From positions 1-33,817 of the forward strand of contig CALUQB010000032.1 in assembly GCA_944322815.1 (NCBI GenBank): a stretch of DNA of 33,817 nucleotides, read 5' to 3'. The translations under genes and the position numbers were made by a program. Shown here in pieces: positions 23,422 through 30,221 of the stretch (position 1 is the stretch's first letter; the number at the start of each line of letters is the position of its first letter). The notes under the pieces are model-generated. The model saw nothing but the letters and a program-made list of their open reading frames with translations, made no database searches and was not told the DNA's origin. The stretch comes from an uncultured Bacteroidales bacterium. Lineage in GTDB: Bacteria > Bacteroidota > Bacteroidia > Bacteroidales > UBA932.

Positions 23422-24237
23422 ATGTTGGGAAAAGTCTCGGTAATAATAGTGAATTATAACACAGGACATCTCTTGTATAACTGTCTGGAAAGCATCAGCA
23501 GATACGTCAACCTGGATTATGAAGTCATCGTGGCTGACAATCACTCTGCAGACAGTTCCGTATCGGAATGTGAAAAATTCTGGGATGACAGAACTTTCAG
23601 GCTCATAGAGCTGGATGAAAATCTCGGTTTTGCCAAGGCGAACAACATCGCCGCCGGACAGGCGACTGGGAGGATCATCCATTTCCTGAATCCCGATACC
23701 GAACTGGCTCCCGGCATCACTCAGGATTATCTTCAGGCCTTGCTGCACCCTGAGTTCGTATATGTCAACCCTCTGGTGAACAGAAACGGTTCGCTTGAGA
23801 ACGACCGGATGCCGATACCTGTGCTCAGGAACATAAGGCTGTGGAATGCAGGTTCGGCGGAAGCCCAATACTGGTACAAGGGAGCCTCGGTCATCATTTC
23901 CACCGACAATTTCCGCAGGATAGGCGGATGGTGCGAAGATTATTTCATGTATGCCGAGGATCTGGATCTTTTCTACATGCTATGGCAGCATGATATCCGG
24001 ATTCAGGACGCCAGAACGAAAATCTTTCATCTCGGCGGCGGCAGTTCGTCTGCCAGATGGAGCGCCCTGCGCAGGGAGGTGGAAGTGGAGAAATCCAACA
24101 AGCGTTTTTTCCGGAGGCATTTCTCCATGATGGAGTATGTCAAAAGCAAGCTCTATTATTTTTTCCATCATCTGGCGAAACGTCCGGAATACATCCCGCG
24201 CTATCTTTCCGCCTGGTTCCTCAGTCTCTGGTGCTAG
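23422..24237 (+). CDS. Glycosyltransferase family 2
   Basis: A 271-residue GT-A enzyme. VSVIIVNYNTGHLLYNCLES (5-24) is the nucleotide-binding start. EVIVADNHSADSS carries the first acidic UDP-contact site. LDENLGFAKANNIA and IHFLNPDTEL (the DxD-like D-T pair) are rhamnosyltransferase-like. WYKGASVIIS, RRIGGWCEDYFMYAEDLDLF contains the ED pair near the catalytic base. The C-terminus has a basic, aromatic stretch that may contact membrane. It is the last gene of the three-gene glycan operon, and its stop overlaps that of the convergent ftcD-like gene in the shared CTAG. Confidence 0.92.
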   Translation: MLGKVSVIIVNYNTGHLLYNCLESISRYVNLDYEVIVADNHSADSSVSECEKFWDDRTFRLIELDENLGFAKANNIAAGQATGRIIHFLNPDTELAPGITQDYLQALLHPEFVYVNPLVNRNGSLENDRMPIPVLRNIRLWNAGSAEAQYWYKGASVIISTDNFRRIGGWCEDYFMYAEDLDLFYMLWQHDIRIQDARTKIFHLGGGSSSARWSALRREVEVEKSNKRFFRRHFSMMEYVKSKLYYFFHHLAKRPEYIPRYLSAWFLSLWC

Positions 24238-25277
24238 ATGAGTTTTGTCTTAAGGTCGAAAGGTCGGAGGTCGTCGAGACGCATGGCTTCGACGGCTTTC
24301 GCCAGGATTCCGTCTTCGTCAGGATACCGGACTTCGTTTGCCGGATTGCAGCAAGGTTTTCCGGTGCCCTGTTCCAGGGCAATGAAGTATCTTCCCGCAT
24401 CCAGCAGGCACTGACGCGGGACCAGTCCGATGATTTCCGTCCCGGTAATTTTCACCCCTCGCGCTTCAGCTGCGCGTTTCACTTCAGAATATGCCATATG
24501 CAGCGGAGTCGCTGCAATGTCGGTGATGTTCATGGATACCTGTGCGATGCCGTACTCTTCGATGTACCATCCTATGGCCTTGCATCCTTTCAGTGTCCCG
24601 GGGATGCGCTGCCGCGTTCCGTCCGGACCGGTCACTGTACGGCCGCTTTCGCGGACATCCTTTGCGATTTCCGAAGCTAGAGATTCCGGACATCCTTTTT
24701 CAAGGTTGAAATTCACGGCTATCAGGAAATTCCTGGCCCCGACAATGGTCGCTCCTGCACGAGCCGCCATTTCAGTGAAAGTCTCCGGGCTGAAATCAGG
24801 CCGGAGTTCCGGATCTGCGATTCTGGCCGGAAGCGCTTCGTATTCCCCGTGCCGGCAGACTTCCAGACGACTGCGTTCAGGACGGAAAGCTGCAGCTTCG
24901 TAGCAGTAGCACGGGATGCCTGATTCGGTGAAAATCCTCCCGGCCACAGTCCTGGCCAGGAGGACACATTCCTCGAGTGTTATTCCCGATACGGGGACGA
25001 ATGGAAGTACGTCGGTAGCCCCCATGCGCGGGTGAGTGCCATGATGCAGCCGCATGTCTATCAGTTCTGCAGCCTTTTCCACGCCTCTGAATGCGGCTTC
25101 GGCTACGGCTTCAGGACTCCCCGTGAAGGTGATGACAGTCCTGTTTGCGGCAGCTCCCGGGTCTATGTCCAGCATCCTGATCCCGCTGACCTCTGATATG
25201 GCTTCAGCTATCCGGCCGATGACTTCCATGTCACGGCCTTCGCTGAAATTCGGTACGCATTCCACTATCCTTTCCAT
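24234..25277 (-). CDS. Glutamate formimidoyltransferase
   Basis: A 347-residue folate enzyme of histidine degradation that transfers the formimino group of N-formimidoylglutamate to tetrahydrofolate. MERIVECVPNFSEGRD is the family start. The catalytic His82 is seen in RLHHGTHPRMGATDVLPF, the same position as in the porcine enzyme. VGARNFLIAVNFNL and GWYIEEYGIAQVSMNITD are the folate-contact segments. Only the transferase domains are present, without the cyclodeaminase half found in the bifunctional protein. The other histidine-utilisation genes are not next to it. It lies 29 bases after the sulfatase on the same strand and is convergent with the GT2 gene. Confidence 0.93.
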   Translation of the reverse strand: MERIVECVPNFSEGRDMEVIGRIAEAISEVSGIRMLDIDPGAAANRTVITFTGSPEAVAEAAFRGVEKAAELIDMRLHHGTHPRMGATDVLPFVPVSGITLEECVLLARTVAGRIFTESGIPCYCYEAAAFRPERSRLEVCRHGEYEALPARIADPELRPDFSPETFTEMAARAGATIVGARNFLIAVNFNLEKGCPESLASEIAKDVRESGRTVTGPDGTRQRIPGTLKGCKAIGWYIEEYGIAQVSMNITDIAATPLHMAYSEVKRAAEARGVKITGTEIIGLVPRQCLLDAGRYFIALEQGTGKPCCNPANEVRYPDEDGILAKAVEAMRLDDLRPFDLKTKLI

Positions 25278-25306
25278 GTCGGCAGTTATGCTTTATACAG
25301 GGTGGT

Positions 25307-26809
25307 TTATCTACCTGTGATTTCGGAGAATTCCTTTTTCATGGCTTCAAGACGTTCGGGTTCCTGACCGGCTATGTCCGTCATCTGGGACGGATCTTCC
25401 TTCATGTTGAAAAGGGCATAGTCAGGAAGATTCCCCAGCTCGTTCTTCGAGTAGTTCCTTTCAGGACCTTCGTATGGCGGAATCATGGTATAGTCGCCTT
25501 CACGCAGTGCCAGCCGGCCTTCGGCTTCATGTATGAGATTCTTTCTGCCGGTATCGGACTTGCCGAGGAATGCATTCAGGATGTCCTGGCTGTCAAGCCC
25601 TGACGGTACGTTCCCTCCGGTGAGCCTGCCAAGACTGGCAAACAGATCCATCTGGCATACCAGTGCGTCCGAAACCTGCGGTTCTATATGGTCTTTCCAA
25701 CATATGATCAGAGGAATGTGGGTCCCTCCGTCGAAAAGACTGTATTTGCCTCCCCGTGTACCGTTCCGGGGGTCATGGTCTCCGAGCATTTCTTCCGCCC
25801 GGTCGTCATATCCGTCGTTGAGGACAGGCCCGTTGTCGCTGGTGAAGATCACTATCGTGTTTTCCATCATGCCTTTCTCTTCCAGGTATGCCAGCACTTC
25901 ACCCACGCACCAGTCTCCTTCGACCACGGCATCACCGCGAGGCCCCAGAGTCGTGCTCCCGACAAATCTGGAATGAGGAGCGCGCGGTACATGAGGTTCA
26001 TGAAGTCCGTAGTAAAGGAAGAACGGCTTTCCGGGTTCCAGATTGTCTGCCCAGGCCTTGACCTTTCCTACAAAATAGTCTGCCATGTCCTCATCCACCC
26101 ATCTGGCTTTCTGTCCGCCCTTCATGTAGCCTATGCGCGGGATACCGTTGACTATGGAGAAGTTGTGTCCTACTGACCAGTTCATCCTGAGCATCTCCGG
26201 ATTCGTGAGAGCCGTAGGTTCGCCTTCGAAATTCTTTTCATAGTCCACATAGATAGGATCGTCAGGGTCAAGACCTTCCACCAGTCCGTTCTCGACATAT
26301 ACGGTAGGCACACGGTCGTTGGTGGCGGCTATCAGGCATGTATAGTCGAACCCCACAGTATTCGCGCTCGGGTTTATCTGTCTGTTCCAGTCCACGTTCC
26401 CGTCGCCCATGCCGAGATGCCATTTCCCTATCGCGGCAGTGGCATATCCGTTCTCCTGCATCATTTTCGGCATGGTCGGGATGTCTGTCGGTATGATCAG
26501 CGGGGCATCTCCAGGCAATATCTTCGCATCTGCGTTCCGCCACGGATAGAGTCCGGTGAACATGGCATACCTGCTCGGAGTGGATGTCGCCGAAGTGGCA
26601 TAGCCGTTCGTGAACATGATTCCGTTTCTGGCCAGAGAGTCTATGTTAGGTGTGGATATGGTCCGGCTTCCATAAGCGCTGACATCGCCGAGCCCCAGGT
26701 CGTCGGCTACGATGAGTACGATGTTCGGCTGTTGTACGGTGTCTGCGGATCCGCATGCCGCCAGTCCTGCTCCGGCGAGCGGAAGAATCATCAGAGATTT
26801 GTTTTTCAT
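25307..26809 (-). CDS. Sulfatase (arylsulfatase family), Ser-type, lipoprotein
   Basis: A 500-residue sulfate ester hydrolase. The signal ends GLAAC, so lipidation at Cys19 and cell-envelope location are predicted. Metal ligands lie in IVLIVADDLGLGD (Asp36-Asp37). SATSTPSRYAMFTGLYPWR contains the Ser76-x-Pro-Ser-Arg sulfatase motif, in which Ser is converted to formylglycine by an anaerobic maturase (anSME) encoded elsewhere. AIGKWHLGMG and FFLYYGLHEPHVPR (substrate and metal Lys/His) and TIVIFTSDNGPV (metal Asp-Asn) are intact. The frame continues upstream to 27238, but that stretch overlaps the NfeD gene and lacks family features. Likely acts on sulfated host or plant glycans, target unknown. 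Confidence 0.93.
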   Translation of the reverse strand: MKNKSLMILPLAGAGLAACGSADTVQQPNIVLIVADDLGLGDVSAYGSRTISTPNIDSLARNGIMFTNGYATSATSTPSRYAMFTGLYPWRNADAKILPGDAPLIIPTDIPTMPKMMQENGYATAAIGKWHLGMGDGNVDWNRQINPSANTVGFDYTCLIAATNDRVPTVYVENGLVEGLDPDDPIYVDYEKNFEGEPTALTNPEMLRMNWSVGHNFSIVNGIPRIGYMKGGQKARWVDEDMADYFVGKVKAWADNLEPGKPFFLYYGLHEPHVPRAPHSRFVGSTTLGPRGDAVVEGDWCVGEVLAYLEEKGMMENTIVIFTSDNGPVLNDGYDDRAEEMLGDHDPRNGTRGGKYSLFDGGTHIPLIICWKDHIEPQVSDALVCQMDLFASLGRLTGGNVPSGLDSQDILNAFLGKSDTGRKNLIHEAEGRLALREGDYTMIPPYEGPERNYSKNELGNLPDYALFNMKEDPSQMTDIAGQEPERLEAMKKEFSEITGR

Positions 26810-26839
26810 GATATGGTTGGCGTTAGTGTTAATAATTTC

Positions 26840-26909
26840 TAAAGTTAACAACTTTTTTCCAATATTCCCCTGCCGGGGCAATGTCATGACAATATTTTGA
26901 TTAACTTTG
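26840..26909. promoter_or_regulatory. Divergent promoter region of sulfatase and nfeD genes
   Basis: Plus strand: TAACTTTG at 26902-26909 is a -7 box for the nfeD gene. Minus strand: TAACTTTA (26847 to 26840) is a one-mismatch -7 box for the sulfatase. Between them lie a GC-rich hairpin CCCC-TGCC-GGGG (26867-26878) and the palindrome TGTCATGACA (26882-26891), candidate binding sites. The role of either is not known. Confidence 0.5.
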
Positions 26910-26930
26910 AAAATATTAATACGTTGGTTT

Positions 26931-27374
26931 ATGGAAATATGGCACATGTGGGTCATCGCGGCCCTGATACTGGTGGTAGTGGAAATATTCACTACCGGCT
27001 TTGCCGTCATCTGTCTGGCGATAGGAGCATTTGCCGCAGCCGTGGATGCGGCTTGCGGAGGAGGTGCAGAAGGGCAGCTGATATGGTTCGCGGCGGCCAC
27101 CCTTCTCGCTTTTGTCTTCGTCAGGCCGTTGCTTTTAAAGGCGTTCAGGAAAAGCGGAGGCCGTGAACGGCTGAGCGGTGTGGATGCCTTGAAAGGGAGG
27201 GAAGCCGTGGTGTCCGAGCGTATTTCGCCGTCTGACAATACCGGAAGGGTGGCGGTCGACGGTGATGACTGGAAAGCCGTCTCCGCAGACGGGACGGATA
27301 TCGGGAAAGGAGAGAAAGTGACGATAGAAAACGTGGACAGCGTCGTACTGACCGTAAAAAGGAAAAGACATTAA
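26931..27374 (+). CDS. NfeD-family membrane protein (short form)
   Basis: A 147-residue protein with two or three hydrophobic segments in residues 5-75 (HMWVIAALILVVVEIFTTGF, AVICLAIGAFAAAV, and LIWFAAATLLAFVFVRPLLL). A C-terminal OB-fold domain follows (about 95-147: LKGREAVVSERISPSDNTG, GDDWKAVSADG, VDSVVLTVKRK), which defines the NfeD C-terminal domain. NfeD proteins partner with the adjacent stomatin-like SPFH protein and influence membrane organisation. It lacks the protease domain of long NfeD. An in-frame TTG at 26907 overlaps the -7 box, so ATG 26931 is the start. It lies 18 bases upstream of the stomatin gene. Confidence 0.88.
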   Translation: MEIWHMWVIAALILVVVEIFTTGFAVICLAIGAFAAAVDAACGGGAEGQLIWFAAATLLAFVFVRPLLLKAFRKSGGRERLSGVDALKGREAVVSERISPSDNTGRVAVDGDDWKAVSADGTDIGKGEKVTIENVDSVVLTVKRKRH

Positions 27375-27392
27375 TTTAACAGGAACTTGAAT

Positions 27393-28382
27393 ATGGGAAC
27401 TCTTGTCATTGTAGGGCTTATAGCCCTCATCGCGATCATTTTCGCACTCATGGGATTGAAAATCATCCAGCAGGGCGAGACGAAAGTCATTGAGAGACTT
27501 GGAAAGTATCATTCGACATTGCCGTCAGGCATAAATATCATCTGGCCTGTCATCGACAAGCCTCGCCGTATTTACGTCAGATACGTACGTGAAGGATTTG
27601 ACGGAGAAAACAGGGTGATGGTCAGGATGTCCGACAGGATAGATCTCAGGGAGCAGGTCTATGATTTCCCGGAGCAGAGCGTGATTACGAAAGACAATGT
27701 CACCACACGTATCAATGCCCTTCTGTATTTCCAGATCACTGATCCGTTCAAGGCGGTGTATGAAATAGACAATCTTCCGAATGCCATCGAGAAACTGACC
27801 CAGACGACATTGAGAAACGTGATAGGAGAGCTGGAGCTGGATGAAACCCTGACTTCGCGCGATACCATAAACTCGAAGTTGCGTGCAGTCCTGGATGAGG
27901 CTTCGAACAAGTGGGGCGTGAAAGTGAACAGGGTGGAGCTCCAGGATATCACCCCTCCTGAAAGCGTGCGGGATGCCATGGAGCAGCAGATGCAGGCAGA
28001 GCGCGAGAGACGGGCGAAGATACTCAAGGCCGAAGGTGAAAAGACTTCTGCCATTCTCCAGTCCGAAGGTGAGAAGGAGTCGCAGATAAACAAGGCCATG
28101 GCTGACAAGGAGTCACAGATCCTGATAGCCGAGGGTGAGGCGAAAGCGAAGATCCTCCAGGCGGAAGCCGAGGCTGCGGCGATAGCGAAGATCGCGGAAG
28201 CGATACGCGGATCGCAGTCCGACCCTGCGTCATACATGCTGGCCATCAAGTATATAGATACCCTGAAGGAAATGGTGAGCGGAAAGGACAACAAGACGGT
28301 CTATCTCCCGTACGAAGCCACTTCCATGCTCGGTTCCATCGGAGGCATAAAGGATTTGTTCACCAATACTCCGTCCAAGTAG
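27393..28382 (+). CDS. SPFH/stomatin-family membrane protein (slipin)
   Basis: A 329-residue protein with an N-terminal membrane helix (IVGLIALIAIIFALMGL) and an SPFH/band 7 domain (about 25-180; QQGETKVIERLGKYHSTLPSG, VIDKPRRIYVRYVREG, VITKDNVTTRINALLYFQITDP, LPNAIEKLTQTTLRNVIGEL). A long charged heptad region follows (about 185-265: AEGEKTSAILQSEGEKE, AEGEAKAKILQAEAEAAA), typical of stomatin coiled coils that drive oligomeric ring formation. It scaffolds membrane microdomains with NfeD and may also link to proteases. AGGA is visible 10 bases before ATG 27393. It is followed by hairpins at 28409-28473, which also close the convergent kinase gene. Confidence 0.93.
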   Translation: MGTLVIVGLIALIAIIFALMGLKIIQQGETKVIERLGKYHSTLPSGINIIWPVIDKPRRIYVRYVREGFDGENRVMVRMSDRIDLREQVYDFPEQSVITKDNVTTRINALLYFQITDPFKAVYEIDNLPNAIEKLTQTTLRNVIGELELDETLTSRDTINSKLRAVLDEASNKWGVKVNRVELQDITPPESVRDAMEQQMQAERERRAKILKAEGEKTSAILQSEGEKESQINKAMADKESQILIAEGEAKAKILQAEAEAAAIAKIAEAIRGSQSDPASYMLAIKYIDTLKEMVSGKDNKTVYLPYEATSMLGSIGGIKDLFTNTPSK

Positions 28383-28408
28383 TTTCCGGAGAGGGGTTTA
28401 GAAAGGTC

Positions 28409-28473
28409 CTGTCTTTCGAAGACAGATGTTGTGAGGTCGGTCCGAAAAGTGTTTCTGGCCGACCTCACAACAT
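28409..28473. terminator. Paired hairpins between the stomatin gene and the nucleoside kinase gene
   Basis: First hairpin CTGTCTT-TCG-AAGACAG at 28409-28425. Second hairpin, arms 28426-28440 and 28459-28473 (15 bases, core ATGTTGTGAGGTCGG), with an 18-base loop. The second stem includes the last codons and stop of the convergent kinase gene (28465-28467). No T run is evident on either strand, so these are likely processing or Rho-independent-like ends for both transcripts. Confidence 0.55.
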
Positions 28474-30177
28474 TTGTCCGCCGATGAATTCCCTGATGAT
28501 GGATGTCGGCGGGATCGCCGCTATCTCGGCAGGAGATAGGGCGACGATATAGTCCAGGAATTTCAGAAGTCTGATAGTTTCCGTGTAGGCAGGGGAACTC
28601 GGCGCTATCCTGCGGAGCAGCGGTTCCGCATAGTATTTCAGCAGAGGCAGTTCGAATATCAGTGCCGAGTTGAAGGCTGCATCTGCATTTTCCTGGAACG
28701 GGAATATGTTCCTGTTTTCTCCGCGGCGGACGCTGTGCCATCTCATGATGGTATCTTCCGGAGTCACGCCGCGGACTCTGTTGTCCCGTACTATGCGGCG
28801 GAGCAGACGGTTGTCGGACGTGGAGATGTTGTTGTTCTCGTCCAGGGACAGGGAAGTCAGTGCCGAAGCATAGACTCTGAAGATTCTGGAGTTGTCCACG
28901 GCCGATGTCATTTCCGGATTCAGGGCATGGATACCTTCCATGATCAGGATGTCGTTGTCATCCAGATGAAGCTTTTCGCCTCTGAATTCCCTCTTTCCGG
29001 ACTTGAAGTTGAAATGGGGAACTTCCACTGTCTTTCCGGCGATGATCTCGTTAAGCTGGAAATTCAGGAGATCCAGATCCATGGCATACAGGGATTCGAA
29101 ATCGTATTCCCCGTCTTCATCCTTAGGCGTGTGTTCGCGGTCCACGAAATAGTTGTCCAGCTCCATTACCTTGGGATTCATGCCCAGAACCTTGCACTGG
29201 ATGGCCAGCCTCTTCGAACTGGAAGTCTTTCCGCTGCTCGACGGGCCGGCTATCATGATGATGCGCGCCTTGTCATGCCTCTCATATATCATGTCGGCTA
29301 TGTCGGCATATTTCCTTTCGTGCAGGGCTTCTGCTATGTTTATGAGCTGGACCGCGTTGCCTTCCGATATGGCCTTGTTCAGGGTCCCCACCCCTCTTAC
29401 TCCGGTGATTTCGCACCATCTGGCATATTCCTGAAGCGTGGCGGCGAGTTTTGACTGCCGTTTCAGCGGTGTCACCTTGTTTATCTTCCCTTCTTCCGGG
29501 AACTGGAGGCAGAAACCGTTGTTGAAGCCCACCATATCGAATATCTTCAGATATCCGGTAGACGGTACGAGCGGTCCGTAGAATGTGTCTGCCTCTCCGC
29601 CGAGAAAGTAGACGCTATAGTTGAATTTTCCAAGTGATTCCAGCAGGCTGGCCTTGTCCGGCTGACTGTTCTCGGTGAAAAGCTTTCCGGCCTCGCTTGC
29701 CGTCATTTTCACCTTATGGAAATGCAGGTCTGCGGCTATGATTTCCTGCATCCGTTCCTTGATTTTCTCGATCTCTTCGTCAGTGAGAAAATAAACCGGC
29801 AGGACCCCGTCCTCATTGGCGGTCTGTTCGCGGAGTTCGCAGTACAGACCGCTCGGCAGGGAATATTCCATGTAGAGGGTCTTGTCTGGATACAGGTCGC
29901 GGGCTGCGTGCTGGAGAACGAAACAGAGTGAACGTACGTATGTCCTGCGCCCGTCCGGATGGTTGTAGCCTATGAATTCGATTTTGTGAGGCATTACGAC
30001 AGGGAACTCAAGCTCTTTCAGCTGGTGGTCGACCAGTGCGGCGAGTACGGGTATCGTCAGACCTGTCTTCTCGTCAGTCACGGTCCTGAAAAGACTGTCG
30101 GAAATCTCTTTAAGTGAAGTCCCGATTTCCGTCCTGTGGAATTCCCTGTCGTTTTCGCAATAAAATCTCGTTTCCAT
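28465..30177 (-). CDS. Nucleoside (uridine-type) kinase fused to TGS/ThrRS-like domains
   Basis: A 570-residue protein. The N-terminal 60 residues form a TGS-like module (METRFYCENDREFHRTEIGTS). Residues of about 75-220 resemble the second additional domain of threonyl-tRNA synthetase (SLCFVLQHAARDLYP, MEYSLPSGLYCEL, and a helical DEEIEKIKERMQEII). The kinase domain begins near 300 with Walker A GPSSSGKTS (311-319) and continues with VMELDNYFVDREHTPKD, DILIMEGIHALNP and LLRRIVRDNRVRG. Bacterial proteins of this layout (about 550 residues) are called nucleoside kinases; phosphorylation of a nucleoside or related sugar is likely, but the substrate is uncertain. The longer frame to 30207 is unlikely; ATG 30177 gives the family start. 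Downstream of uvrA by 44 bases. Confidence 0.88.
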   Translation of the reverse strand: METRFYCENDREFHRTEIGTSLKEISDSLFRTVTDEKTGLTIPVLAALVDHQLKELEFPVVMPHKIEFIGYNHPDGRRTYVRSLCFVLQHAARDLYPDKTLYMEYSLPSGLYCELREQTANEDGVLPVYFLTDEEIEKIKERMQEIIAADLHFHKVKMTASEAGKLFTENSQPDKASLLESLGKFNYSVYFLGGEADTFYGPLVPSTGYLKIFDMVGFNNGFCLQFPEEGKINKVTPLKRQSKLAATLQEYARWCEITGVRGVGTLNKAISEGNAVQLINIAEALHERKYADIADMIYERHDKARIIMIAGPSSSGKTSSSKRLAIQCKVLGMNPKVMELDNYFVDREHTPKDEDGEYDFESLYAMDLDLLNFQLNEIIAGKTVEVPHFNFKSGKREFRGEKLHLDDNDILIMEGIHALNPEMTSAVDNSRIFRVYASALTSLSLDENNNISTSDNRLLRRIVRDNRVRGVTPEDTIMRWHSVRRGENRNIFPFQENADAAFNSALIFELPLLKYYAEPLLRRIAPSSPAYTETIRLLKFLDYIVALSPAEIAAIPPTSIIREFIGGQML

Positions 30178-30221
30178 TCTTTTCTTTTTTCCGCCGGTTC
30201 CCGGCAATATTCATACCTTCG

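Noticed and set aside
26810-27238. Upstream extension of the sulfatase frame by 143 residues
   Set aside because: It overlaps the nfeD gene and its promoter, has no sulfatase features, and ATG 26809 begins a clear lipoprotein signal.
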